Notes: generated from the sequence alone by a model not told the origin. 16,324 nucleotides of DNA from Labilibaculum sp041595635 (GCF_041595635.1 NZ_JBFHJW010000082.1:1-16324), one strand, 5' to 3'; positions 1 through 7,803 are shown, counted from the first letter of the stretch. Numbers and translations: made by a program.

Positions 1-411
1 GAATTGGTTGAATTGAATTTTCCCGCAATTAACTTTCAAACTCAGGCCAGCATTACCAGAACATCAGATGTGATTGATCCGGGAAACCGAAGTTTTAAAA
101 TTCGCGTTAACTTAAATAATCCTGATCATAAGATTAAACCAAATCTTATTTCGGTGGTAAAAATTAAGGATTTCGAAGTAGAAGATGCTTTGGTGATTCC
201 CTCCATTATCGTAAAGAAAGATTTTGAAGGAAGTTATTTGTATGTGGCAAAAAAAGAAGGAGAGCAGCTTGTGGCGCGAAAAACATATGTAAATATAAGT
301 AGAACTTACAATAATATTTCTATGATTGACTCGGGTCTTTCTTTTGGTGATCAGATTATTACAGAAGGATTCTCTCAGGTTGTAAACGGATCTCTTGTGA
401 GTCCAAAATAA
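1..411 (+). CDS. RND efflux periplasmic adaptor (HlyD/MFP family), 3' end only
   Basis: The frame is open from the first base of the window, so this is the C-terminal ~136 residues of a gene that starts upstream; an apparent TTG start at base 4 is only an internal leucine codon. The residues form the last two domains of an MFP adaptor. First comes the beta-barrel piece, with the family signature around 'VIDPGNRSFKIRV' followed by a segment equivalent to the usual 'LKPGM' (here 'IKPNL'). Then comes the membrane-proximal domain, with 'LVIPSIIV' (cf. the typical 'alvVP..Al') and a 'YLYVAKKEG' strand. Such adaptors bridge an inner-membrane RND pump to an outer-membrane TolC-like channel. The stop is 9 bp upstream of the permease start, so the two are surely cotranscribed. 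The outer-membrane factor is not visible and may lie upstream. The family call is confident; the substrate is unknown. Confidence 0.88.
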   Translation, partial: ELVELNFPAINFQTQASITRTSDVIDPGNRSFKIRVNLNNPDHKIKPNLISVVKIKDFEVEDALVIPSIIVKKDFEGSYLYVAKKEGEQLVARKTYVNISRTYNNISMIDSGLSFGDQIITEGFSQVVNGSLVSPK

Positions 412-420
412 GCTTTAAAA

Positions 421-3400
421 ATGGATAAAAACAAAGATACAAGCACTATTGAGAACATACAGAGAAAGTTTACACCTACATTTCTTGCTCTAAAAAATAA
501 GAATTCTATTTTTATTTTAACGGCAATACTCTGCATGTTTGGCTGGTTTTCCTACCAAAGTATGCCTCGTGAATACTTTCCGGAAGTGGTCATTCCCAAC
601 ATCATGATTTCAACAGTTTATCCTGGTAATTCACCTGTTGATATTGAAAATCTGATTACAAGACCCATCGAAAAAGAACTAAAATCACTAAAAGGGGTCA
701 AAAAAATGTCATCGGCATCCTACGAGGACATGAGTATTATTGTGGTTGAGTTTACTACCAATGTGGTGGTGAAACAAGCTTTACAGGATACCAAAGATAA
801 GGTCGATAAATCTTTAAGTGAATTGCCTGACGATTTAGATAGTGACCCAAGTGTGGAGGATATCGATATTGCTGATTTCCCCATACTAAATATTAATCTA
901 TCAGGAGATTATGGCTTAGATGATTTGAAGGAATATGCAGAAGACCTTCAGGATAAATTCGAATCTTTACCCGAAGTATCCGAGGCAGATATTAAAGGAA
1001 TTGATGAGCGTGAAATTAAAATTAATGCCGATTTGCATAAAATGGAAGCAAACGGGGTTTCTTTTAATGATATAGAAACAGCTATTTCTGATGAAAATGT
1101 GACCGTTAGTGCAGGAACATTAATTACCGATAATACACGAAGAAGTATTCGTACAAGTGCCGATTATACGACTATAAAGCAAATTGAAAATACCATTGTT
1201 AAAGTGGCAAATGGGCGAGTTGTTTACCTTAAAGATGTGGCAGAGGTTGAAGATGGTTATGAAGAACTTTCTTCCATTTCCCGATTGAATAATCATCCAG
1301 TAGTATCTCTTTCCATTGCCAAAAAATCGGGCGAAAACCTTTTGGCTGCTACCGATCAAATCTATAAAATTATTTCGCAGGAGAAAGAATTGGGCAATTT
1401 GCCTCGTGGTTTACTGGTAACTGTAACCGATGATACTTCGGAAGATGTGCGTGGTCAGGTGAGCGATCTTGAGAATTCAATTATTATGGGTATGCTTCTG
1501 GTAATTTTGATTTTGTACCTATTTATGGGACTGCGAAATGCTCTTTTTTCTGGATTAGCGATTCCAATGTCAATGTTCATTTCCTTTATTGTTTTGAATG
1601 AAATGGGTTACACGGTGAATCAAATGATTCTATTTTCATTGATTTTGGCCTTGGGAATGTTGGTTGATAATGCCATTGTGGTGGTCGAAAATGTGTATCG
1701 ACTTCATCAGGAAGGTTTTTCGAAGTTGGAGGCTACAAAACAAGGCGTTAGTGAGATTGCCGCACCTATCATTTCATCTACAGCAACAACTTTGGCGGCC
1801 TTTTTTCCTTTACTACTTTGGGGAGGAGTTATGGGTGAATTCATGAAATATTTGCCAATTACCCTTATTATTGTTTTGTCGTCGTCTTTGTTCGTGGCAC
1901 TGATTCTAAATCCTGTTTTTACTGCCACTTTCGTTAAAATAGATGATATCCATGCAAAGATGAATACGAAGAAATTTTTGATGATTTCCGCTGCATTTTT
2001 CATAGGTTCATTACCTTTTTATGCTTTAAAGATTTTTGGGGTATTCGATACTTTTGTAATGGCAAATTTACTGGCTTGTATAGCCTTTTTAATTCTTCTT
2101 AACTTGTTAGTGTTAAAGCCATTTGCGCGTTGGTTTCAACTTGTATTTTTGGTTGTACTCGAAAATTCCTACGAGAGAACACTTCGTTTTGCTTTGAAAG
2201 GAATTCGTCCATTACTTTTCTTTTTGGGAACTTTTTTACTGATGATTCTTTCTATTGGTTTTTATTTTGGAAGTAATCCTCTTGTGGTTTTCTTTCCCGA
2301 TAACGATCCAAAATCGATTTACATTACCATGGAACTTCCTTTAGGAACAGATATACATAAGTCCAATGAAATTTCGGTAGAGGTAGAAAAAATCGTGAAA
2401 AATACCATGGAACCTTATAAGGATATTATTCGATCTATTTCTACTAATGTTGGATCCGGAAAAGGAGGAATGTTTGCTAGTAGTCGTTCGGCTAACAAAT
2501 CACTAACAAGTATTTCTTTTGTGGAATATAAGGAAAGAGGTGGTGTGAGTACTTCGGAGCTGATGAAAAAATTAACAGCTAATTTTAAAGGTTTTGTAGG
2601 AGCTGAAATTTTTGTGGAAAAAAATACAGATGGTCCTGATGTTGGATATCCTATTAATATTGAGGTTTCGGGTGATGATTTTGAACAATTACTTATTCAG
2701 GCTAATCGTATGAAACAGAAGTTAAACGATGAAAGAATTCCAGGAGTGGAGGAGTTGTCGCTCGATTTAGACCAAGGAAAACCTGAAATGCTCATTCATA
2801 TCGATCGTGATAAAGTACGACGTTTTGGTTTGTCTACAAATCAGGTTGCACGAGCTCTTCGTAATTCTTTGTATGGTACGGAAGTCTCAAAATTTAAAGA
2901 TGGTGAAGATGAATATGATATTATGCTTCGCCTGGCCGATAAATATCGATATGATGTTCCTTCCTTAATGAATCAGAAAATTAGTGTGATGAGCCCAGTT
3001 AGCAATACAATGGTTCAAATACCAATATCTTCGGTGAGTAATTATAGTTACGGATCTACCTACGAGCGAATTAACCGAATTGATAATACACGTGTGGTAA
3101 CAATTTATTCGAATGTAGAGGAAGGATTTAATGCCAACGAAATTAATGCTAAAATTAGATCTGTTTTAGCTGATTTTGAAATCGCGAAAGGGTATTCCTA
3201 TAAATTAACGGGTGAACAGGAGGAACAGGAAGAAACATCTGCTTTTCTAATGCAAGCATTACTAATTGCACTTTCTTTAATTACTTTGATACTCGTATCG
3301 CAGTTTAATTCAGCAATTAAGCCATTAATAATAATGATTACAGTACTATTTAGTACGATTGGTGTATTTCTGGGTTTAGGAATTTTTAATATGCCATTTG

Positions 3401-3858
3401 TGGTTTTAATGACTGGTATTGGTATTATTTCCTTGGCAGGAATTGTTGTAAATAATGGAATTGTTTTGATCGATTATATCGATTTGTTGCGCAAGCGGAA
3501 GATAGATAAAATGGATACAAAGGATCCTAAGTATTTAACTGCACTTGAGGAAGTAGATTGTATTGCACAAGCCGGTAAAACAAGGCTACGTCCTGTAATG
3601 CTTACTGCAATTACAACCATTCTTGGATTGTTACCATTGGCTTTGGGCATGAATTTTAATTTCTTTACATTGTTTAGTGAATTCAATCCTTACCTATCAT
3701 TCGGAAGCGATAGTACAGCTTTTTGGGGACCTATGTCGTGGACCGTTATATTTGGTTTAAGTTTTGCCACATTTTTAACCTTAGTAATTGCACCAGTCAT
3801 GTTTCGATTGTCTACACAAATAGAACATCGACTTTATAGATTGTTTTCGAAAAAATAA
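421..3858 (+). CDS. RND-family efflux transporter permease (AcrB/HAE-like)
   Basis: Full-length 1145-aa inner-membrane proton-driven exporter, partner of the adaptor just upstream. Visible hallmarks are TM1 near residues 28-46 followed by 'MPREYFPEV', the porter-domain start 'VYPGNSPVDIENLITRPIE' (66-84), and the TM4 proton-relay motif 'LGMLVDNAIVVVENVYR' (411-427). In that motif the first Asp (D416) is kept and the second is Asn, as in many non-AcrB RND pumps. The second half opens with 'VVFFPDNDP' (622-630) and contains a TM10-11 block with 'GIVVNNGIVLIDYIDLLRK'. It is about 100 residues longer than AcrB; much of the excess is an insertion at about residues 510-570 that holds two extra hydrophobic helices (about 518-540 and 546-566). 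The ATG is 9 bp after the adaptor stop. Drug, bile-acid, metal or lipid substrates cannot be separated from sequence alone. Confidence 0.95.
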   Translation: MDKNKDTSTIENIQRKFTPTFLALKNKNSIFILTAILCMFGWFSYQSMPREYFPEVVIPNIMISTVYPGNSPVDIENLITRPIEKELKSLKGVKKMSSASYEDMSIIVVEFTTNVVVKQALQDTKDKVDKSLSELPDDLDSDPSVEDIDIADFPILNINLSGDYGLDDLKEYAEDLQDKFESLPEVSEADIKGIDEREIKINADLHKMEANGVSFNDIETAISDENVTVSAGTLITDNTRRSIRTSADYTTIKQIENTIVKVANGRVVYLKDVAEVEDGYEELSSISRLNNHPVVSLSIAKKSGENLLAATDQIYKIISQEKELGNLPRGLLVTVTDDTSEDVRGQVSDLENSIIMGMLLVILILYLFMGLRNALFSGLAIPMSMFISFIVLNEMGYTVNQMILFSLILALGMLVDNAIVVVENVYRLHQEGFSKLEATKQGVSEIAAPIISSTATTLAAFFPLLLWGGVMGEFMKYLPITLIIVLSSSLFVALILNPVFTATFVKIDDIHAKMNTKKFLMISAAFFIGSLPFYALKIFGVFDTFVMANLLACIAFLILLNLLVLKPFARWFQLVFLVVLENSYERTLRFALKGIRPLLFFLGTFLLMILSIGFYFGSNPLVVFFPDNDPKSIYITMELPLGTDIHKSNEISVEVEKIVKNTMEPYKDIIRSISTNVGSGKGGMFASSRSANKSLTSISFVEYKERGGVSTSELMKKLTANFKGFVGAEIFVEKNTDGPDVGYPINIEVSGDDFEQLLIQANRMKQKLNDERIPGVEELSLDLDQGKPEMLIHIDRDKVRRFGLSTNQVARALRNSLYGTEVSKFKDGEDEYDIMLRLADKYRYDVPSLMNQKISVMSPVSNTMVQIPISSVSNYSYGSTYERINRIDNTRVVTIYSNVEEGFNANEINAKIRSVLADFEIAKGYSYKLTGEQEEQEETSAFLMQALLIALSLITLILVSQFNSAIKPLIIMITVLFSTIGVFLGLGIFNMPFVVLMTGIGIISLAGIVVNNGIVLIDYIDLLRKRKIDKMDTKDPKYLTALEEVDCIAQAGKTRLRPVMLTAITTILGLLPLALGMNFNFFTLFSEFNPYLSFGSDSTAFWGPMSWTVIFGLSFATFLTLVIAPVMFRLSTQIEHRLYRLFSKK

Positions 3859-4035
3859 AGAATTGTATTCTTTAAAAGTAAGCTCGCTTTTGTGTAGGTT
3901 TTTTTATTACTGATACGAAATTTATTTTGGTTCTATATTGACTTTTTTTACGCGGGCTAAAAGATGATTTATATATTATTTAAACAACAAACATAATTTA
4001 TAAATGTCTGATAGAATTGGTTTTGCTGAAAAGTT

Positions 4036-4061
4036 ATTAAAAATTAAAATTAATTTTTAAT
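4036..4061. repeat. Perfect 12-bp A/T inverted repeat
   Basis: The arms ATTAAAAATTAA (4036-4047) and TTAATTTTTAAT (4050-4061) are exact reverse complements around a 2-bp spacer. It sits about 60 bp upstream of the proposed -7 element of the 196-aa gene. It could be an operator or simply a product of the very AT-rich composition. Confidence 0.4.
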
Positions 4062-4092
4062 CATGAAAATATATTCGTTTATCTAAAAAAAA

Positions 4093-4125
4093 TGTGAGTA
4101 AATAAAAACACCTATACTAGGTTTG
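4093..4125 (+). promoter_or_regulatory. Candidate Bacteroidota sigma-ABfr promoter for the 196-aa gene
   Basis: TAGGTTTG at 4118-4125 is an exact match to the Bacteroidota -7 consensus TAnnTTTG. An imperfect -33 (TGTG at 4093-4096, consensus TTTG) lies 21 bp upstream. This would give a leader of about 80 nt before the ATG at 4212. The -7 match is seen; promoter activity is inferred. Confidence 0.42.
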
Positions 4126-4211
4126 TTCGAAAACATAACATTTCGTAAATTACTCATTACAAAAATTTTACAGAAATAAGTCGTTAATTTGTTCTTACAA
4201 ACACTCAAATC

Positions 4212-4802
4212 ATGGAAATAATATCAATCATATTACAAGTTTCAATTTTGGCGGCACTGGTTTTTCTGATCTCCTTTTTACTTCAGGAAAAGAGAAATTC
4301 CATTCGGGATTTGGAAGTAGAAGATGTTACTAAGGAATCGAAAGAATTGGATATGGATGTAAATAATTTTTTCGATAAACGAGAAGAGTTTCTTCGTGTT
4401 AATGCTTTTTTCATGAAAATTTTATGTGAAAAGAAAAGCAAGAGTAATTTTAAGAAATTACAAAAGGAGTTTCTCGATTTAGGAACTAAATTGTATTATT
4501 TAGCCTCTGAAAGAACAGTAAAGAAATTTTTAGAATTTAAATCTTTGAGCTCCTTTGTGGAAGGAACCGTTCATGAACATAAAATTGCCTTACTTTGGTT
4601 TGCTGAGTTTAATCTTCTTTTGCGTTCTGATTTAGGACTTGAAACCTCGCCAGGTCTAATAAAAGACTACTTGAATATTATTCTTACTTTTTGGGACGAT
4701 GAAGAAATGGAAAAAGAGGAATTGGATGACTTAAAATCTCAACTAGCCGATTCAATTGATAATTACTTTAGTGTATTTAATGTTGGAACTTCATTAAATT
4801 AA
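4212..4802 (+). CDS. Membrane-anchored protein of unknown function, 196 aa
   Basis: I do not recognise a family. Residues 4-25 form one hydrophobic N-terminal helix without a cleavage site, followed directly by 'QEKRNS', so the positive-inside rule puts the remaining ~170 residues in the cytoplasm. That part is predicted all-helical and strongly charged. It has an acidic-basic linker (about 28-60), a Lys-rich stretch (73-88), 'TVHEHKIALLWFAEFNLLLRS' near 118-138 as the most distinctive amphipathic helix, and an acidic tail region 'WDDEEMEKEELDD'. It is monocistronic: its own promoter candidate lies upstream and a strong terminator starts 3 bp after the stop. No catalytic motif is evident. The ATG is the first in frame. 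It could be a small scaffold or regulator, but there is no direct evidence. Confidence 0.75.
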   Translation: MEIISIILQVSILAALVFLISFLLQEKRNSIRDLEVEDVTKESKELDMDVNNFFDKREEFLRVNAFFMKILCEKKSKSNFKKLQKEFLDLGTKLYYLASERTVKKFLEFKSLSSFVEGTVHEHKIALLWFAEFNLLLRSDLGLETSPGLIKDYLNIILTFWDDEEMEKEELDDLKSQLADSIDNYFSVFNVGTSLN

Positions 4803-4804
4803 AG

Positions 4805-4828
4805 AAGAGCCTTTAAAGGCTCTTTTTT
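4805..4828. terminator. Bidirectional rho-independent terminator
   Basis: A perfect palindrome with arms AAGAGCCTTT and AAAGGCTCTT spans 4805-4824 and is followed by more T on the plus strand. It begins just after the stop of the 196-aa gene and lies just before the stop of the convergent minus-strand GH16-fold gene. On the minus strand it is followed by a looser pyrimidine/A tract (CTTTAAT), so it may serve both genes. Confidence 0.85.
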
Positions 4829-4829
4829 A

Positions 4830-6242
4830 TTATTCTTTTGCTTGGTAGCAGCGTACCCAATCAATTTCGAAACAAGCATTTACGTTTGGCTGTTCTTTTG
4901 TAATATTCATGCTAAAATTTAAATACATGGGGTCCTGTGGAACTCCTTCGCTTTGAGTTTTAACTACCACATCATTTATTTTCCAAACCAATTTATTTTG
5001 AGTCCATTCCAAGCAATAAATAAAATATCCTTTCGATAGATCAACGCCTTTTACTTTAGTTTGATGCTTATTCAATTTTTTTTCATTTCCCCAATAATTT
5101 CCTATCTGAAGCTTACCATCTTCCAAACTCTTAAATACATCGATGTGTGGTAATTTTTGATCACTAACCATCCAAAACGAATGAGTTACCTGATTAGGAT
5201 TGTTTAGTTTTATTTTGGCCTCGAAACGACCAAATTTTTGGCGGAACGATTTTCCTGTACTAATAATAGCCGAGCTATAATCAAACTCAGTAGGAACAAA
5301 TCCCATAGAAGGATCCCATTGCAAACCTTTTACAGTTTCTTTTCTTGCTTGCAGAAGAACAGAAGAAGTTGAATAGTCGATATTTTGGCCTTCGGTAAAA
5401 CATTGTAATTCCGACTGAAGATTATATCCTTTATTCAGCAGTTCCTCACCCCAGAAATATTTATTGATCCATTTTTCTGCCTGTAATGGTTTTGAATCGA
5501 ATTCATCAGAAAAGCTAAGTTCCCACTTATCCAGTTCTTGAAATGGATTTTTAGTAGCTAGTGCAAAGTATTTTTTATACTTATCAGACTCTTTTAGTTG
5601 TAAATATTTTTGAAGTTTTTGATAATCTTCCGATTTTTCAAATCTCTTTTTATCTAATAAATAGGCTTTTTCTTTCTGAAATTCGTCGGAACTAATTTTC
5701 TCTTCCAATTGTAAGTATTGGTTTAATTCGTTCGAACCTTCCAATGCCTTGTAGGTTTTATATGATTTGGATTTTTCGAATTTGAAAAATTCCTTAAGAA
5801 GTTGTGACGATTTTAATTTTGTAAATTCGTTGAATTCTTCCGATTGGGTTTTTTTAGAAAAACCTGCCGAGTGAATGAGAGCATCTAGTTCCTTGTAACG
5901 TTTAATTTCATCAGATACTTTAGTAAGTTCGAAAGTTGATAATTCACTAGAATCTTTTAAACGAAAATAAGTTTTGAATTTTGAGGACCGCTGAAAGCGT
6001 TTAAAGTTTTTTTCGTCTTTAAAAAGAGTACTCTTTTTATAGCTTTTATTTTCTATGGATTTTCTGTTGGTTTTGAATCTATCCGCTAAAACATAAGCTT
6101 CAAGGTCACGATAATCTTTTAATTCTTCAGAAATAGAAAAGGATTTAAATTCCTCGAAGTCCTTTTGAAGAGCATCTCTTTTTTTTTCAATACTTAAAGT
6201 ATCAGAAGCTTTACGAAGTCTATAGGCTAAAAAAAAGTTCAT
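4830..6242 (-). CDS. Helical-repeat protein with degenerate GH16 (concanavalin-like) domain
   Basis: 470 aa. I chose the ATG at 6242 because the frame extension to 6272 begins with TTG. The N-terminal half (about 10-230) is Lys/Glu/Ser-rich and helical, with many copies of an aromatic-K-x-Y-x-x-L motif. The C-terminal half (about 238-467) is a GH16 beta-jelly roll: 'LSFSDEFDS', the 'QSELQCF' strand, 'SAIISTGKSFRQKFGRFEAKIKL', 'FWMV', and the closing 'FEIDWVRCY'. GH16 enzymes use E-x-D-x(1-2)-E with both Glu as nucleophile and acid/base. Here the site reads HIDVFK (residues 366-371), so only the Asp remains and glucanase activity is unlikely. There is no signal peptide or lipobox, so it is probably cytoplasmic, which is odd for a GH16 fold. 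A carbohydrate-binding or structural role is a guess. It lies downstream of the tonB-like gene on the same strand and ends at the shared terminator. Confidence 0.85.
   Translation of the reverse strand: MNFFLAYRLRKASDTLSIEKKRDALQKDFEEFKSFSISEELKDYRDLEAYVLADRFKTNRKSIENKSYKKSTLFKDEKNFKRFQRSSKFKTYFRLKDSSELSTFELTKVSDEIKRYKELDALIHSAGFSKKTQSEEFNEFTKLKSSQLLKEFFKFEKSKSYKTYKALEGSNELNQYLQLEEKISSDEFQKEKAYLLDKKRFEKSEDYQKLQKYLQLKESDKYKKYFALATKNPFQELDKWELSFSDEFDSKPLQAEKWINKYFWGEELLNKGYNLQSELQCFTEGQNIDYSTSSVLLQARKETVKGLQWDPSMGFVPTEFDYSSAIISTGKSFRQKFGRFEAKIKLNNPNQVTHSFWMVSDQKLPHIDVFKSLEDGKLQIGNYWGNEKKLNKHQTKVKGVDLSKGYFIYCLEWTQNKLVWKINDVVVKTQSEGVPQDPMYLNFSMNITKEQPNVNACFEIDWVRCYQAKE
5559..5984 (-). repeat. Degenerate helical repeats in the GH16-fold protein
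   Basis: Residues about 87-228 of the protein repeat a short pattern of the form S-x-x-[YF]-K-x-[YF]-x-x-L. Instances include SKFKTYFRL, EIKRYKEL, EEFNEFTKL, SKSYKTYKAL, NELNQYLQL, LQKYLQL and SDKYKKYFAL. Copies are spaced irregularly (about 11-25 residues) and diverged, so this is a protein-level repeat and not a DNA tandem array. Confidence 0.6.
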
Positions 6243-6324
6243 AGTGAAATTATTTTTGATAGTACAAAACAAGTCTCTAATTTAATTATTATTAGGTAAT
6301 AATCAATAATATAATTTTATGCTA

Positions 6325-6340
6325 TATCAGTTTACTGATA
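6325..6340 (-). terminator. Weak hairpin after the tonB-like gene
   Basis: TATCAG (6325-6330) and CTGATA (6335-6340) form a 6-bp stem with a TTTA loop, 8 bp beyond the stop of the minus-strand tonB-like gene. No clean U-tract follows on the minus strand, so it is at best an attenuator and transcription may continue into the GH16-fold gene. Confidence 0.3.
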
Positions 6341-6348
6341 AAAAAGTT

Positions 6349-7176
6349 TTATTGCCGAACAAACTGATAGGTTATTTTACCAATTTGCTGGGCTGGACTA
6401 CTAGTACTTACGTTGAATCTGGTTTTACGAGAAGCTTGCAATGCAGCATCGAACAAACAATCATCCTGTACACCCGATTCCTGATTAAGAATACTCGATT
6501 GAATGACTCTACCAGATTGATTTACTACAATTTGAACTGCAATTAAGCCTTCACCTTCGCATTTAAATACAGGAATGGGCAAATACACTTTATGCCTACC
6601 TTCCAAGTTGTAATAAACGCTGCTTGGACCACTGTATTCAATACTTTCCAAAGAATCAAGAAGTTTTTGTTTTTCTTTCGCTTCGGCAGCGCTTATACTG
6701 TCATTAAGAAACTCTCGGATGTCATTAGATTCACCGTTGGCTGCATCATCAGATCCTAATTCGTCCAGATCTTTTCGAACTTCATCGATTAGTTGATCCA
6801 CTTTTTGTTGTGGGTCGTTTTGTGATTTTGCAACGTTTTGGTTTACGGCAATGGAGCGAAGAAGTTCATCTACACTTTTAGAAATTTCAGAATTTTTTTC
6901 TTCAAGGGCTTCTTCTATTTTCTCTTTTTCTTCTTTAAGTAATTGTTCGCTTAGTTCAAGTGGTATTTCGATGGAGATTTCTGATTCAAGAAAGGTCTTT
7001 TTTGTATTTAATTTAAAAAGTAACATGAGAATAAGTAAGAACATGTGAAAAGCTATTGTTCCCATTACACCGTATTTATTCCTTTTTAGAAATGCCAGAA
7101 ACTCAGAAAAGAGAAAGTTTATAGACTGAATAAGCCAGGTTTTACTATTTCTTACTATTTGATAAAAGGAATTCAT
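6349..7176 (-). CDS. TonB-family energy transducer
   Basis: 275 aa. Residues 1-36 are cytoplasmic and basic, residues about 37-56 form one inner-membrane anchor, residues 64-175 are a Glu/Lys-rich, probably coiled-coil periplasmic stalk (in place of the usual Pro-rich spacer), and residues about 190-275 form a TonB_C-type domain. In that domain 'GEGLIAVQIVVNQSGRVIQSSIL' is the typical beta-hairpin, followed by 'AALQASRKTRF' and the last strand 'GKITYQF'. The usual 'YP' dipeptide is replaced by 'IP' (201-202). Two cysteines, C206 in 'FKCEGEG' and C240 in 'DDCLFD', may form a disulfide in the periplasm. TonB proteins pass proton-motive force from ExbB/ExbD to outer-membrane receptors; no exbB/exbD lies in the window. 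Which receptor it serves is unknown; the receptor at 11464 is a candidate only by proximity. The ATG start has no clear Shine-Dalgarno site, as is usual in this phylum. Confidence 0.85.
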   Translation of the reverse strand: MNSFYQIVRNSKTWLIQSINFLFSEFLAFLKRNKYGVMGTIAFHMFLLILMLLFKLNTKKTFLESEISIEIPLELSEQLLKEEKEKIEEALEEKNSEISKSVDELLRSIAVNQNVAKSQNDPQQKVDQLIDEVRKDLDELGSDDAANGESNDIREFLNDSISAAEAKEKQKLLDSLESIEYSGPSSVYYNLEGRHKVYLPIPVFKCEGEGLIAVQIVVNQSGRVIQSSILNQESGVQDDCLFDAALQASRKTRFNVSTSSPAQQIGKITYQFVRQ

Positions 7177-7225
7177 TAAATTTTATGCTTTTCGGATTGC
7201 TATTGATCTTCGAGTGCTGCCAATA

Positions 7226-7233
7226 CAAAATTA
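7226..7233 (-). promoter_or_regulatory. Candidate -7 element for the tonB-like gene
   Basis: The minus strand reads TAATTTTG, an exact fit to TAnnTTTG, about 50 bp upstream of the start codon. No TTG/TTTG lies at the standard -33 spacing (the nearest is about 25 bp away), so this rests on the -7 alone. Confidence 0.33.
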
Positions 7234-7270
7234 TTAACAATTTTGATCTATTTCATTACAATCAAAAAGA

Positions 7271-7311
7271 ATAAACAAAAAAAGTCGCTTAATTTACCAT
7301 TAAGCGACTTT
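7271..7311 (-). terminator. Rho-independent terminator of the MORN/CarboxypepD_reg unit
   Basis: A perfect 12-bp stem (AAAGTCGCTTAA at 7281-7292 with TTAAGCGACTTT at 7300-7311) encloses a 7-nt loop. On the minus strand it is followed by a T-rich tract (TTTTGTTTAT). It lies 24 bp past the stop of the minus-strand MORN gene and isolates that unit from the tonB-like gene downstream. Confidence 0.85.
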
Positions 7312-7335
7312 AGAGAACTATAATTATTGAATTTA

Positions 7336-7803
7336 CTAAAACTTACGTTCTTTAAGAAGGTTACCGTTTTCATCCCAGATGTACCAGTTGCCTACTTTTT
7401 CTCCATTTTTATATTCCATTTCATATCTTTTAACGCCATTGTCGTCCCAGATATACCATTTTCCATCTTTTTTATTTCGCTTGTAATTGGCTTCTGCTAT
7501 TTTCACTGAATTATTATTCCAGGTAATCCAGTTGCCGTCCATTAAACCATTCGTATAGGATCGAACTTCTTGAACTTTTTCATTTTCGAAAAAAAGTGTG
7601 ATTTTCCCGTTTCGCTTTCCATTCTCTATGTTCATTTCAATTCGCTTATTACCACTATCGTAAAATTCGGTATAGCTTCCTGTATAAAGATCTCCTGAAC
7701 TTGTATAATACAAACCTTCCACTTCCTCAATTACCTGAGAGATGGCGTGGTTGGTAAATAGGCAAAATAATATGCCTAAAACGATTTTTATTTTTTTTCT
7801 CAT
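7336..7803 (-). CDS. Exported MORN-repeat protein (YwqK-type)
   Basis: 155 aa from the ATG at 7803; the codon before it is TTG and is not needed. Residues 1-23 are a signal peptide (basic start, hydrophobic core, cleavage likely after 'NHAIS'). The mature protein is a string of MORN-variant beta-hairpins of the kind annotated as YwqK-family antitoxin: 'YDSGNKRIEMNIENGKRNGK', 'YTNGLMDGNWITWNNN', 'YKRNKKDGKWYIWDDNGVKR' and 'YKNGEKVGNWYIWDENGN'. The last two units are close copies with the shared core NWYIWD/KWYIWD. Despite the family label, an exported protein with no toxin neighbour is unlikely to be an antitoxin. It is the second gene of a unit, 9 bp after the CarboxypepD_reg-like gene, and is followed by a strong terminator. 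Location is periplasm or cell surface; the function is unknown. Confidence 0.85.
   Translation of the reverse strand: MRKKIKIVLGILFCLFTNHAISQVIEEVEGLYYTSSGDLYTGSYTEFYDSGNKRIEMNIENGKRNGKITLFFENEKVQEVRSYTNGLMDGNWITWNNNSVKIAEANYKRNKKDGKWYIWDDNGVKRYEMEYKNGEKVGNWYIWDENGNLLKERKF

Larger units (their letters stand above)
3859..4211. other. Intergenic region (353 bp), AT-rich, no gene
   Basis: No convincing coding frame is present. Shortly after the permease stop there is a weak terminator candidate: an AAAAG/CTTTT stem at 3874-3878 and 3887-3891 followed by a run of seven T at 3899-3905; the stem is short and I would not rely on it. An all-A/T inverted repeat lies at 4036-4061 and a Bacteroidota-like -7 element at 4118-4125; both are listed separately. 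The rest shows nothing I recognise. Confidence 0.6.

Noticed and set aside
4830..6272. Longer form of the GH16-fold gene starting at 6272
   Set aside because: The extension begins with TTG and adds 10 residues of no recognisable kind; the ATG at 6242 is preferred.
6288..6303. ATTATTA-GG-TAATAAT inverted repeat upstream of the GH16-fold gene
   Set aside because: It is a short all-A/T dyad in AT-rich DNA, which is expected by chance.
6319..6546. 75-codon plus-strand frame across the 3' end of the tonB-like gene
   Set aside because: It is antisense to a well-supported gene and has no domain; it is a shadow frame.
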